Shown here: one piece after another, positions 16,339 through 26,868 of the stretch | Layout of the letters: each line of letters starts with the position of its first letter | How positions within the stretch are numbered: the first letter of the stretch is position 1 | Assembly (NCBI GenBank): GCA_963820105.1 | Contig: CAWFYI010000001.1 | Location: 186,001 to 250,000, forward strand | DNA length: 64,000 nt | Direction of reading: 5' to 3' | Source of the DNA: CAWFYI01 sp963820105 | GTDB lineage: Bacteria > Patescibacteriota > Saccharimonadia > Saccharimonadales > UBA4665 | The notes under the pieces: generated by a model | Database searches by the model: none | Told to the model about the DNA's origin: nothing | What the model saw: the letters and a program-made list of their open reading frames with translations, nothing else | Program-made: the position numbers and the translations under genes

Positions 16339-17328
16339 ATGTCAGAACAAGTAGCGATTCCGCAAGAAATCAGAGACGCATATTATCCTGAAGGCATAGA
16401 AAGTTGCCACCTGATTCCCGGTGGAGAAGTTAACTTCACATTTTTTGTAATAGATGTCTCCGGCCGGAAAACGATACTCCAACGACTGAGCCCGATTTAT
16501 AGTCCCGTGGTGGGTGAAGACTATGAAATGGTGGCCGGGCATCTAAGAAACGAGGGCTGGGAGATGGCCGAACCTCTTAGAGCCAACGACGGCAATACCT
16601 ATATGGACGACGGTTCAGGGCGGTTATGGCGAGCCTTCAGCTACATAGAATCTACACCCGGCAGTGAGCTGGAAGGGGATCTGAGGGCGAGCACGGCTTC
16701 AGGCGGCTTACTGGGAACTTTGCATAAATCGCTGGCCAGCCTGGACTACGAGCCGAAATTCAGACGTAACGACGGGGGTCCTGACCGCCGCATGGAGCGG
16801 TTGCACGCACTTCTGCCTAAGCTGCGTATGTCTGATCGTAAACTTGCCGCAGAAATGATCGCGTTATCAGGCCAGGACACGATAGACGACGAACCTTCCC
16901 AGATAATCCACGCCGACCCCAGGATAGGCAATGTGCTGTTCAGGAACGGAAAGCCGTTCACGTTCATAGACTGGGACGGATACAGGCGGGCTAATCCTCT
17001 AGTTGACGTAGGTGACTTATTACAGTCGACCGCCGGCGAAGTTCTTACGAAGGGTGCTGGAAGCTGTTCAGCCGCACAACTTTATCCGATACTGGATTCT
17101 TATTATAGTGAAGCCGCAGGCGGCGCGAACCGGCATGCTTTTGACGGACAGGCACTGGCCGCGGCCAGGGTCGTGGCGCTTGATCTAGGTATAAGGCATT
17201 TGATTGACAGTGTAGAGGACCGTTATTTCGTATGGGACAGCAGTCGTTTCGGCTCGCGTCTGGAGTTTAATATATACTGTGCTCAAAGGCAGCGGCAGGT
17301 CTATGAAGTGCTGAGTCAGAGCAGATGA
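16339..17328 (+). CDS. APH/choline-kinase-like phosphotransferase
   Basis: 329 residues with the kinase fold of aminoglycoside and hexosamine phosphotransferases. The catalytic loop is IIHADPRIGNVLF (HxDxxxxN, Asp as base) and the metal-binding motif is FIDWDGYRR. The N-terminal GGEVNFTFFVI resembles the glycine-rich loop of N-acetylhexosamine 1-kinases. A sugar or amino-sugar substrate is therefore plausible, but antibiotic phosphorylation cannot be excluded. It abuts leuS (ATG right after the TGA) and is probably cotranscribed. Confidence 0.75.
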   Translation: MSEQVAIPQEIRDAYYPEGIESCHLIPGGEVNFTFFVIDVSGRKTILQRLSPIYSPVVGEDYEMVAGHLRNEGWEMAEPLRANDGNTYMDDGSGRLWRAFSYIESTPGSELEGDLRASTASGGLLGTLHKSLASLDYEPKFRRNDGGPDRRMERLHALLPKLRMSDRKLAAEMIALSGQDTIDDEPSQIIHADPRIGNVLFRNGKPFTFIDWDGYRRANPLVDVGDLLQSTAGEVLTKGAGSCSAAQLYPILDSYYSEAAGGANRHAFDGQALAAARVVALDLGIRHLIDSVEDRYFVWDSSRFGSRLEFNIYCAQRQRQVYEVLSQSR

Positions 17329-17397
17329 TCCCTTGAGAACAAGGGCATAATTTGCTACTGTATAGTTAAGTTTTTATAAAAGGAAGGAATTTTCCCT

Positions 17398-17550
17398 ATG
17401 GCAGGAGGCCAACCTCCCAAAAAGCGAACCAGTCCGCGCAGGACCGGCACCCGCCGCAGCCACCAAGTACTTAAATTGGCCCGCAAGGTCAATGCTACCT
17501 CCCCGGTCAAAGTCCGCACCACCAAGCGCGAATCCGCTAAGGCCTCTTAA
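17398..17550 (+). CDS. rpmF: 50S ribosomal protein bL32, short form
   Basis: 50 residues. PPKKRTSPRRTGTRRSHQ followed by LKL matches the basic N-terminal half of bL32. The usual C-terminal part is replaced by a short basic tail, and the zinc cysteines of many bL32 proteins are absent. A strong AGGAAGGA ribosome-binding site lies at 17381-17388. It sits before nusB with 32 nt between, fitting a translation and transcription operon. The small size makes this a family assignment by motif only. Confidence 0.75.
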   Translation: MAGGQPPKKRTSPRRTGTRRSHQVLKLARKVNATSPVKVRTTKRESAKAS

Positions 17551-17582
17551 AAGCCACAGCCAACCAAGGAAACTTTAACAAT

Positions 17583-18116
<534 letters not shown>

Positions 18117-18119
18117 CCC

Positions 18120-18632
18120 ATGCAGCGCCCCAAACCCATCAATCCCATCAAAGGTTTTAAAAAGTTGTCGCCGCTCAAGCGCCGGCCCATCATAGACGAG
18201 GTCGTACGCGAGACCACATCCGGCGGTATAGTCTTCCGGCGGCACGGCAAGTCCGGCGCCATGCAGATTCTGCTGATGCAGGACGCCAAGAACCGTTGGA
18301 CCATTCCCAAAGGTCATGTCGAACCGGGCGAAGAACCCAAACATACGGCTGAGCGCGAAATCCGCGAAGAGACCGGCTTGCAAAAGATGAAGGTCAACAG
18401 CTGGCTCGGCAAGGTCAATTTCCGCTACCGCCGCAATCACACGCTGGTGCTCATGACTATGCATATCTACCTTGTGGAAGCCTTGGGCGACACGGACAAG
18501 CTTAATCCCGAGGACTGGCTGAACGACATCAAGTGGTTGGCGTCCACCGAAGCCGTGGATAAAATTGCCTACGATGATATCGGCAAACTAATCCTGCTCG
18601 GCATGAAACGGGTCAGGGAAGGGAACTTGTAG
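18120..18632 (+). CDS. Nudix hydrolase
   Basis: 170 residues. The Nudix box is complete: GHVEPGEEPKHTAEREIREETGL, with the REIREE metal-binding glutamates. It follows a GGIVFRR strand typical of diadenosine polyphosphate and (d)NTP hydrolases. The true substrate is unknown. It lies 3 nt after nusB and is probably cotranscribed; rnc follows after 42 nt. Confidence 0.9.
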   Translation: MQRPKPINPIKGFKKLSPLKRRPIIDEVVRETTSGGIVFRRHGKSGAMQILLMQDAKNRWTIPKGHVEPGEEPKHTAEREIREETGLQKMKVNSWLGKVNFRYRRNHTLVLMTMHIYLVEALGDTDKLNPEDWLNDIKWLASTEAVDKIAYDDIGKLILLGMKRVREGNL

Positions 18633-18674
18633 AACACTTAACAAGTTAACTATTAACGCTTAACAGATATAATC

Positions 18675-19379
18675 ATGGATACCTCAGCATACCAAGCCTT
18701 CGCCAAAGACACCCTGGACGTCACATTTAACGATATCTCACTGCTTGTAACCGCATTTACGCACCGCTCTTATCTGAACGAGCACCGCAAGACGGTCAAG
18801 GAACACAACGAGCGGCTGGAATTCCTGGGCGACGCCGTGCTAGAGCTGGTTGTTACGGAATATCTGTACGGCAACTACGATGAACCCGAAGGTATACTTA
18901 CCAACTGGCGCAGTAGCTTGGTGCGTACCGAAAGCATCAGCGCGGCCGCCGCTAAATACGGCTTTGAACCCCTACTGCGCCTGAGCCGCGGCGAAAAACG
19001 CGGTACGGAACGGGCCAGGGCTCAGATATTGGCGAACAGCTTCGAGGCCATCATCGGCGCGCTATACCTGGACCAGGGCTACGAAGCAGCCAAAAAATTT
19101 ATAACCAAGAGCATCCTCAGTACTCTCGACGAAATCCTGGAAAGCGGCTCGTGGATGGATCCCAAATCGCACCTGCAGGAGCTCGCCCAAAGCCAGGAAA
19201 TCGCTACGCCCGTCTACAAGGTCATGGACGAGCACGGCCCCGATCACGACAAGCTCTTTACGGTCGGCGTATACGTGAACAACAAGTTACGGGGCAAAGG
19301 GCAGGGGCCGAGCAAGCAGGCCGCCCAGCAACAGGCCGCCGAAAAAGCGCTCGAGCATTACAAAGAATCAAAAAACTGA
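18675..19379 (+). CDS. rnc: Ribonuclease III
   Basis: 234 residues. The signature NERLEFLGDAVL at residues 45-56 contains the metal-binding acidic residues, and ANSFEAIIGALYLDQG gives the second cluster. A double-stranded RNA-binding domain ends the protein (DPKSHLQELAQ to GPSKQAAQQQAAEKALEHY). It processes rRNA precursors and structured RNAs. A TATAAT at 18668-18673 stops 1 nt before the ATG; this is too close to be a normal promoter for this start, so the gene may instead be expressed from upstream. Confidence 0.95.
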   Translation: MDTSAYQAFAKDTLDVTFNDISLLVTAFTHRSYLNEHRKTVKEHNERLEFLGDAVLELVVTEYLYGNYDEPEGILTNWRSSLVRTESISAAAAKYGFEPLLRLSRGEKRGTERARAQILANSFEAIIGALYLDQGYEAAKKFITKSILSTLDEILESGSWMDPKSHLQELAQSQEIATPVYKVMDEHGPDHDKLFTVGVYVNNKLRGKGQGPSKQAAQQQAAEKALEHYKESKN

Positions 19380-19382
19380 ACC

Positions 19383-20030
19383 CTACAGTACCGTTGCCTT
19401 TTCCAATACTGCAGTGGCGATTCCGAAAGTAGGCTTGAGAGCTCTCTGTACGAGTCCAGGCCCACCGTAAACCCAGTGTACGCCATCCTCAGGGTCTTCG
19501 GCGGTACGAAATGGAGGCTGCGCTTGACTTAAAGAGACCAGGCTTCTTAGCAGCAGGCCTTCTTCTTGGGGTTTAAAGTCATCGTCCACACCTTCTTCTA
19601 GTCCGAGAGCCTCAATTAATGGCAGCTCGGGTATTCTACCTATGCCGGCAGATAATCCTAGTTTTTTAGTTGCAATGGAAGTATCTGTTAGTCCTTTGCC
19701 TAGGTCCAATGCCGTGAATTGCAGTACCTGCGTCAACGCATCTCGCGGAACGGGAACAGCTACACGGAGTCTTCGCTCAACTGCGAACTCCCGGCCATAA
19801 CCTTCGTATTCAGCAGGTTCAAGATCCCTAACCGCTATATCAACAGATATGCCACCGAGCTCCCTTGGCCCGCCGTTACGTACCGCCTTGTCAACGCCTC
19901 CATTGAATTCTTTGAATATTTCAGAGGGATGTTTGTCTCCAAAATCTGGGACAGATCCCAAATCCATGGGCCTTAACATCTGCTCAATTCTTGTAGTATC
20001 AAAATCCGCTGCCACTATCGCTCTCCTCAT
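19383..20030 (-). CDS. Hypothetical protein
   Basis: 215 residues, no family recognised. It is soluble, with no signal peptide or membrane helix. It begins MRRAIVAADFDTTRIEQML and later has a run of charged and hydrophobic alternation (GREFAVERRLRVAVPVPRDAL) that looks like a beta-sheet core. Its 3' end faces rnc with only 3 nt between stops. Codon use resembles the neighbours, so it appears native. Confidence 0.6.
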   Translation of the reverse strand: MRRAIVAADFDTTRIEQMLRPMDLGSVPDFGDKHPSEIFKEFNGGVDKAVRNGGPRELGGISVDIAVRDLEPAEYEGYGREFAVERRLRVAVPVPRDALTQVLQFTALDLGKGLTDTSIATKKLGLSAGIGRIPELPLIEALGLEEGVDDDFKPQEEGLLLRSLVSLSQAQPPFRTAEDPEDGVHWVYGGPGLVQRALKPTFGIATAVLEKATVL

Positions 20031-20095
20031 GCCAAGTTATTAAGGCTATCGTACAAGAAAGAAGATATATTTACAAGGCATGGTGGAATCCGGGT

Positions 20096-20124
20096 TTGAC
20101 AACAGGGGCGCTTATCTGTAGAAT
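20096..20124 (+). promoter_or_regulatory. rpsP promoter
   Basis: TTGACA (20096-20101) and TAGAAT (20119-20124) with the ideal 17-nt spacer. The leader to the rpsP ATG is about 50 nt and contains AAGGAAAGAG further upstream than usual. This is the best consensus promoter in the window. Confidence 0.8.
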
Positions 20125-20182
20125 ACCAAGGATTGTCTTTACTAAGCTTTAAGCCAAGGAAAGAGAAGAGTTTCGACACAGT

Positions 20183-20839
20183 ATGCTAGTTATCCGTATG
20201 CAACGAACCGGCCGCAAGGGACACGCTATGTTCCGTGTCGTGGTGCAGGATTCCCGCCAGACTCCTACCAGCGGCAAACTCGTTGCGCATCTTGGCAATT
20301 ATGATCCGCATTCCAAAACCGTAAGCCTGGACAAGGAAAAGGCCACTTTCTATCTTGAACACGGTGCCCAACCTTCGGATCGTGCCACCCTCCTGCTTAA
20401 AGGCGAGGGCGTCAAACTGCCCAATTGGGTGCAGGAACCTGCCAAGAAAAAACGTACTGTCCGTAATCCCGAAAAGCGGCGCAGCACCGCACCCGAGAAA
20501 CCCGCTGGAGAACAAGAGAAACCTGCCGAGGAAGCCGAGAAACCTACTGAAGAAGCCCCCGGGCCCGAGCAACCTGTAGAAGAGGCCGCGGAAGCTGAAG
20601 CTCCAGCCGCAGAACCCGCCAAACCATCTGACGACAAACCGGCTGATGACGCTAATAGCGGCAATGCTGACGACGCTACGTCTGACGACGACAAATCTGA
20701 AGACTCCGGCCAGACCGAAGAAGAACCTGCGCCTGCCCCTGAAAAACCTGCTGAAGAAACCGCCAAAAGTAACGAACCCAAAGACGAACCCGAAGACACA
20801 GGCGACAAACCCAAAGACACAGTCGAAGCTAAGTCCTAA
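20183..20839 (+). CDS. rpsP: 30S ribosomal protein bS16 with long acidic tail
   Basis: 218 residues; residues 1-85 are bS16 (MLVIRMQRTGRKGHAMFRVV to KLPNWVQ). A basic linker (AKKKRTVRNPEKRRS) follows, then about 115 residues made mainly of Glu, Pro, Ala, Lys and Asp in repeats such as EKPAEE and DKPADD, surely disordered. Normal bS16 is 75-90 residues. In most bacteria rpsP precedes the KH gene, rimM and trmD; here the KH gene and trmD follow but an inverted ABC exporter lies between. The stop overlaps that gene's stop by 4 bp. Confidence 0.9.
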   Translation: MLVIRMQRTGRKGHAMFRVVVQDSRQTPTSGKLVAHLGNYDPHSKTVSLDKEKATFYLEHGAQPSDRATLLLKGEGVKLPNWVQEPAKKKRTVRNPEKRRSTAPEKPAGEQEKPAEEAEKPTEEAPGPEQPVEEAAEAEAPAAEPAKPSDDKPADDANSGNADDATSDDDKSEDSGQTEEEPAPAPEKPAEETAKSNEPKDEPEDTGDKPKDTVEAKS

Positions 20840-22614
20840 TCCCCCAAAAAATTACCGGACTGGTGATTCCACAGCTCGGCGTATTCTCCGCCGCGCGCCA
20901 GTAGTTCTTCATGAGTTCCGTCTTCTATAATCTCGCCCTCATGCAAAACAATTATGCGGTCCAGCTTTCGGATCGTGCTCAAGCGATGGGCAATTACTAT
21001 GGTCGTCCGCCCTTTCATCAATTCGTCCAGAGCTTTCGTGATGAGCTTCTCGCTCTTGCTGTCCAGAGCGGAAGTAGCCTCGTCCAATATTAAAATCGGG
21101 GAGCGGGTGAGCATAGCCCTGGCTATAGCCACGCGCTGTTTCTCGCCGCCGCTCAGTTTGACGCCCCTCTCGCCGACCAGAGTGTCATATTTATCCGGCA
21201 GTTCTTGGATGAAACTGTCGGCGTATGCCAGCTTGGACGCCCTGTAGACCTCTTCCTTCGTGGCGCCTTCGCGCCCGTATTCGATATTTTGCATCAACGA
21301 CCTGTGGAAGAGCAGGGGTTCCTGTGGGATATAGGCCATATTATCCCTTAGGTCATCTTGGGTTATGTGTTTTACGTTCTGCCCGTCTATCAGTATTTCG
21401 CCGGACTGTATGTCCAGAAACCTCAACAGCAACCTCGTGATCGTGGATTTACCCGAGCCTGAATGTCCCACCAGTCCTACCTTCTGCCCAGGCTGGATTT
21501 CCAGGTTCAAATCGGTAAATACATCCTTGCTCGTCCTGGGATACCTGAATTTAACAGATCTGAACTCGATTAAGCCTTCTTTTATTCTCGGCGTTTCAGG
21601 ATCAGCGGGATCGCTCAATTCAGGTTGAAGATCGAGCACGTCGGTAAGTTCCGCCGAGTCAGCGAACAGCTGCTCCGTCCTTTGGATTACCTGGTGAAGA
21701 GTCATCAGGCTGTTGAATATGGCAAAAACGTAAATTTGGCTGGCTACCACAACGGATGGCTTGATAGCGCCGCCGACCACCAAATGGATGGATAGCAAAA
21801 TATAAGCTATGAAGAACGCGAGGGTTATTAGCCAGCGTAAATCCCGGATTTGCGTGTTAACTCTCCACGAGCGGTACCGTTTGCGGTAGCGTTCATCACT
21901 CACCTTATTAAAGTCTTTGATCTCCTTCCGGGAACGGGCAAAAGTCTTGACTGTCATCATATTGGTTATAGCGTCGGACAGGAACGCTATGACTCTTGAG
22001 TCTGCGGCTGCCTCTTCGCGCGTTATATGGGCTTTCTTTGCCGACGAGTAGGCGACCACGAAAACAAATAGTGCTGCCCATACGGCCAGCAGCAGGCCCA
22101 AGGGGAAAGCTATGAACAGCAGGATGATAGACGCCAGCACTATGCGCGATAAACCTTCCAAATAATCGAATATGACTACGTCGTCGAATTCCTCGTATGC
22201 TTTCAAAAACCGGTTGACCTGGCTGACCAGCGCCCCGCCGTAGGTTTCAGAGAAGAATCCGTAGCTATGCAGGGGCAGTCTGGAAAAGATGTATTGTTCC
22301 AGATCGCGCAGGTTATTCGGCTGCCGCCACTCGCTCGTATAGTCGTTAACTCTGAAGAAGGCAAATTGCGTGACGAAACAACCGATGATAACCCAGCCTA
22401 AGTGATAAAGTTCGTGGGTGCTGCCGCCAAGCTTAAACTGGACTATATTCTGGAACAGTATGCCAACGTAATAGCCAAGCAGTATTTCCCCGAAAAAGAT
22501 GGCTATGGGCGTGAAGGTAAGATTGACCATAAGAGCAAGCTTGCGCTTTCTGAGTATCTTTAAGAAATAGTGAAGCGTGCGGCCGGTCCGTGTTTTTTTG
22601 AAAAATTTCACCAA
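20836..22614 (-). CDS. ABC exporter, fused membrane and ATPase domains
   Basis: 592 residues. Residues about 25-320 hold six membrane helices of the type I exporter fold. The ATPase has Walker A GHSGSGKST, signature LSGGEKQRVAIARA, Walker B ILILDEATSALD and the H-loop IVIAHRLST. It works as a dimer to export lipids, peptides or drugs; the substrate is unknown. The start is given as TTG at 22614 with GTG as the next codon; either may be used. It interrupts the expected rpsP-khpA-trmD order. Confidence 0.9.
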   Translation of the reverse strand: MVKFFKKTRTGRTLHYFLKILRKRKLALMVNLTFTPIAIFFGEILLGYYVGILFQNIVQFKLGGSTHELYHLGWVIIGCFVTQFAFFRVNDYTSEWRQPNNLRDLEQYIFSRLPLHSYGFFSETYGGALVSQVNRFLKAYEEFDDVVIFDYLEGLSRIVLASIILLFIAFPLGLLLAVWAALFVFVVAYSSAKKAHITREEAAADSRVIAFLSDAITNMMTVKTFARSRKEIKDFNKVSDERYRKRYRSWRVNTQIRDLRWLITLAFFIAYILLSIHLVVGGAIKPSVVVASQIYVFAIFNSLMTLHQVIQRTEQLFADSAELTDVLDLQPELSDPADPETPRIKEGLIEFRSVKFRYPRTSKDVFTDLNLEIQPGQKVGLVGHSGSGKSTITRLLLRFLDIQSGEILIDGQNVKHITQDDLRDNMAYIPQEPLLFHRSLMQNIEYGREGATKEEVYRASKLAYADSFIQELPDKYDTLVGERGVKLSGGEKQRVAIARAMLTRSPILILDEATSALDSKSEKLITKALDELMKGRTTIVIAHRLSTIRKLDRIIVLHEGEIIEDGTHEELLARGGEYAELWNHQSGNFLGD

Positions 22615-22711
22615 TAAAAATTTAGTGGGTATTGCTAGTAGTATAACTTAAATCGGTAATGCAGCTTAAAATGAGCGAGATTTTTCACACGTCAAACCGC
22701 ACAAGGTTTGC

Positions 22712-22717
22712 TATACT
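22712..22717 (+). promoter_or_regulatory. -10 box of the KH-domain gene
   Basis: TATACT, 39 nt before the ATG. The leader contains AGGGAG close to the start as ribosome-binding site, so unlike several neighbours this gene has a normal leader. Confidence 0.5.
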
Positions 22718-22756
22718 TAAGGTCCGTAACCAGAATTAATTCAGGGAGTCTGCCAC

Positions 22757-23317
22757 ATGAGCGAGATAGACCAACAATTCATAGAATACGTAGTCAAATC
22801 ATTAGTCGGCAAACCGGATGCCGTCAGTATCAAGCGCACCATAGACGAGAAGGGTGTCCTGCTGGAACTTACGGTAGATCCTGATGACCTCGGCCGCGTC
22901 ATCGGCAAGCGTGGCGCCACGGCGCAGAGCCTTCGCACCCTGCTCAGGGCCCTCGGCACCAAGAACGATGCCCGCTACAACCTCAAAATCATAGATAACG
23001 GCGACGGCGGACAGTCTTCCGGTTCCCGCCGGGCTGACGATAGGCCCGCGGATAAGCCAGACGATAAGTCCGACGATAAGCCTGACGATAAGCCCGTGGA
23101 CGACAAACCCGAGAAGCCCGGGAAGCCCTCGCGATCCGCATCTGACCAGGACGAGCCAGAAGAGGACGCGGTGCCGGAGGAAGCTTCAAAAAAGCCTGAA
23201 GAGAAGGAGCCTGAACCGGCCGAAGACGCCAAAGACGAACCGGCATCAGAAGAAGCTTCCGACCGTCTGGCCCGGACCCGCAAGGAACTGGCCGACCTTG
23301 ACGACCTGGATGTCTAG
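22757..23317 (+). CDS. khpA: KH-domain RNA-binding protein KhpA with acidic tail
   Basis: 186 residues; residues 1-78 are KhpA, with the RNA-contacting GxxG loop in VIGKRGATAQSLRTLL. The C-terminal roughly 105 residues are acidic and repetitive (DDKPDDKPD units, then EEASKKPEEKEPEPAED), a disordered tail absent from typical 75-residue KhpA. KhpA is a small RNA chaperone linked to ribosome and cell-envelope functions. The tail resembles that of bS16 2 kb upstream, suggesting a shared trend, perhaps for binding basic ribosomal partners. Confidence 0.85.
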   Translation: MSEIDQQFIEYVVKSLVGKPDAVSIKRTIDEKGVLLELTVDPDDLGRVIGKRGATAQSLRTLLRALGTKNDARYNLKIIDNGDGGQSSGSRRADDRPADKPDDKSDDKPDDKPVDDKPEKPGKPSRSASDQDEPEEDAVPEEASKKPEEKEPEPAEDAKDEPASEEASDRLARTRKELADLDDLDV

Positions 23318-23373
23318 TAACCTGCCCTGCCCTGACCTGTTCAAAAAATCGTTGTGACTCTTGCAATGATTAC

Positions 23374-23402
23374 TTGCAAGCGGCTCGTTGCCGTCGTATA
23401 GT
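23374..23402 (+). promoter_or_regulatory. Promoter of the candidate small RNA
   Basis: TTGCAA (23374-23379) and TATAGT (23397-23402), 17-nt spacer. No open reading frame follows before a strong terminator. Confidence 0.65.
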
Positions 23403-23408
23403 AACCTC

Positions 23409-23527
23409 AGTCGTTTTTGACCGGCGATAAGCTGGCCAAAAACACTCAAGGCTTAAGCGAGACATCTTTTTAGATGGGAGCCTTATGTGTCAACACAACC
23501 CCGGCTTTTGAACCGGGGTTGTGTTAG
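23409..23527 (+). ncRNA. Candidate independent small RNA (about 118 nt)
   Basis: The segment lies between a near-consensus promoter and a perfect terminator and has no coding frame. It can fold into three hairpins: GTTTTTGACCGGC/GCTGGCCAAAAAC with a GATAA loop, then AAGGCT/AGCCTT enclosing CATCT/AGATG, and the terminator stem. trmD downstream has its own promoter, so this is not simply its leader. It does not match SRP RNA, tmRNA, 6S RNA or RNase P RNA as I know them. Confidence 0.6.
23492..23525 (+). terminator. Intrinsic terminator of the candidate small RNA
   Basis: AACACAACCCCGG pairs perfectly with CCGGGGTTGTGTT over 13 bp around CTTTTGAA, followed by the T-rich AGTTTGTTGT. Confidence 0.85.
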
Positions 23528-23534
23528 TTTGTTG

Positions 23535-23540
23535 TACAAT
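23535..23540 (+). promoter_or_regulatory. -10 box of trmD, leaderless arrangement
   Basis: TACAAT ends 8 nt before the trmD ATG and lies just after a terminator, so transcription must restart here. No ribosome-binding site fits in the gap. Confidence 0.55.
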
Positions 23541-23548
23541 ACTTATAG

Positions 23549-24208
23549 ATGAAAATCCAGATTATAACGTTGTTCCCGGAGATGTTTGAAGGCGTGCTTG
23601 GCAACAGCATGCTATGGAAAGCACGCGAAAAATCAGCAGTGTCGTATGAGTTTGTAAATCTGCGCGATTTCGGCCTGGGGCCGCGCAAGCAGGTCGATGA
23701 TACGCCTTACGGCGGCGGAGACGGCATGCTGTTCCGGATTGAGCCGCTGGCCGCCGCGATCGAACAGGCCAAAAAGGCCGATCCCGGGGCGCGGGTGCTG
23801 CTGCCCACGCCGCGCGGCAAGACGTATAAGCAGTCCGATGCCAAGCGGCTGGCGGCCAGCGGCGAGGGTTTTATCATAATCTGCCCGCGCTACGAAGGCT
23901 ACGACGAGCGCGTAACCGAATGGGCGGACGAAAGCTTCAGTATCGGTAATTACGTGCTGACCGGCGGCGAACTGCCGGCCATGGTCATCATTGATTCGGT
24001 GGTACGACTTCTGCCTGGCGTGCTGGGCGGCGAAACCTCGGCCGAAATCGAATCATTCCAGGACGACGACAAGAATATCGAATTCCCCCAGTACACGCGC
24101 CCCGAGGATTTCAAAGGCCGAAAAGTACCAGAGGTGCTGCTCAGCGGCAACCACGCGCAGATCGAGGCGTGGCGTAAAAAGCATAGCCATCGTCCGCGCG
24201 GCGGCTAG
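23549..24208 (+). CDS. trmD: tRNA (guanine-N1-)-methyltransferase TrmD
   Basis: 219 residues. The SPOUT trefoil-knot motifs are present: ITLFPEMFEGVLGNSML, DDTPYGGGDGML, ICPRYEGYDERV and SIGNYVLTGGELPAMVIID. The enzyme methylates G37 of tRNAs reading CNN codons, which prevents frameshifts. It is some 30 residues shorter than the E. coli protein at the C-terminus, ending soon after the KVPEVLLSGNHAQIEAWR segment, which is intact. Confidence 0.95.
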   Translation: MKIQIITLFPEMFEGVLGNSMLWKAREKSAVSYEFVNLRDFGLGPRKQVDDTPYGGGDGMLFRIEPLAAAIEQAKKADPGARVLLPTPRGKTYKQSDAKRLAASGEGFIIICPRYEGYDERVTEWADESFSIGNYVLTGGELPAMVIIDSVVRLLPGVLGGETSAEIESFQDDDKNIEFPQYTRPEDFKGRKVPEVLLSGNHAQIEAWRKKHSHRPRGG

Positions 24209-24232
24209 GAACGTGTTCGTGCCTCGTAGGAT

Positions 24233-25775
<1,543 letters not shown>

Positions 25776-25786
<11 letters not shown>

Positions 25787-26279
25787 GCGTACTACCGTGC
25801 CGCGCGGACGGATGTTCTTTTACGGAAGCCGTCAGCAGATCGTCGCTGAAGCGCTGGAACAGCCTTGCGAACTGCCGGCGTTCGTCAGGCGACCAGCCGG
25901 AAAGGGCTTCGGCTATGATGCCACGCTGGGCTTCCCACAGACGTTCGGCGACCTTGCGTCCATCGGGCGTGACGCGCAAGTCTATGGCCCGCCGGTCTTC
26001 TGGATCCGCCACCCGGCGCAGATAACCGGCTTTTTCAAGCTCCTGTGTCTTGCGGGTGACCGAAGGCGGCTCTATGCCGAGCCTGTCAGCAAGCTCCTGT
26101 ACATGGCAGGAGCTGGGTTGGCAGAGGACCAGTGTCTGCAATATGACCGCGGAAGGCCGGTCAATGTCTACCTTTGCCTGTGACGTCACCGCGGCCCAAC
26201 GCTGCGGCCGCTTCATGGTCTGCGCGAACAGACGCACGGCATTTTCCAAAATCTCTATGTCTTTATTCAACGGGCTCAT
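25776..26279 (-). CDS. MarR-family transcriptional repressor
   Basis: 167 residues from the ATG at 26279; a TTG one codon earlier is also possible. The winged helix is clear: ELADRLGIEPPSVTRKTQEL (recognition helix), then GYLRRVADPEDRRAIDLRVT (wing with the conserved DxRR). It should bind as a dimer to the 17-bp palindrome in its own promoter and repress itself and the overlapping MFS pump, releasing when it binds a pump substrate. That control is inferred from layout. Confidence 0.9.
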
Positions 26280-26287
26280 CAAAACCC

Positions 26288-26316
26288 ATTATAAATGATT
26301 ACTTAAGCTAAGTAAA
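26288..26316 (-). promoter_or_regulatory. marR promoter with embedded operator
   Basis: On the minus strand TTTACT (26316-26311) and TATAAT (26293-26288) are 17 nt apart, and the ATG lies 8 nt after the -10. The perfect inverted repeat TTACTTA-AGC-TAAGTAA at 26299-26315 fills the spacer and -35. A dimer bound here would block polymerase. Confidence 0.75.
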
Positions 26317-26332
26317 TAGTTACGCTAATGAT

Positions 26333-26785
26333 CTACGGCAGAATGCCCTTAACAGTCTTGTTAAGCTTGTCCAAGGCGCCGCGTGCACTCAGGTTGATCT
26401 GTCCCCCGCCGCCGTCGTACTGGCTTGCTGATTGCAGATGCGGACTTGCGTTAGGCTGCGGCGTCTCCGTCTTTGACGAGTTATTGCCGGTGAAATTCGG
26501 GCCGGTCCCTTTGGACGGCTGCGCTGTCGTTATAGGCGCGGAGGCTTTAGCGTGGGAAGGTGATAATTTGGACGATGGCTTGGGTGATAATTTCGATTGG
26601 GTTTGTGATTTGCTGCTGATGGATGATTTGCCGGAGGTCACATTAGACGATGTCCCTATGCTGGAGTCTTCTGTCTTCTGCGGATGCACCATCACTAACG
26701 CGAAACAAAATATTACCGTGAGGAGGATAGGGAGCCCTACTACCCCGGTGTGCCCGGGGTGGAACTGCCTAGTGGTGCCTGTCAT
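26333..26785 (-). CDS. Ser-rich membrane-anchored hypothetical protein
   Basis: 150 residues. A single N-terminal helix (VGLPILLTVIFCFALVMV) acts as signal anchor. The rest is a low-complexity, Ser/Lys/Thr/Pro-rich exported region (SSKSQTQSKLSPKPSSKLSP) ending in a short GGGGQINLSARGALDKLNKT segment. No domain is recognised. Upstream TATA-rich sequence at about 26815 may be its promoter. It could be a surface or wall-spanning spacer protein. Confidence 0.6.
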   Translation of the reverse strand: MTGTTRQFHPGHTGVVGLPILLTVIFCFALVMVHPQKTEDSSIGTSSNVTSGKSSISSKSQTQSKLSPKPSSKLSPSHAKASAPITTAQPSKGTGPNFTGNNSSKTETPQPNASPHLQSASQYDGGGGQINLSARGALDKLNKTVKGILP

Positions 26786-26868
26786 ATATCGAATAGTTTT
26801 CTCCTACGTTTCGATTATTAAATATTAAAGGATTATAACACGCACAAAGGGCCATACTGTAAGCATTT

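Noticed and set aside
26328..26828. 166-codon plus-strand frame over the Ser-rich protein
   Set aside because: The minus-strand protein has a proper signal anchor; the plus frame is Cys/Trp/Leu rich with no structure.
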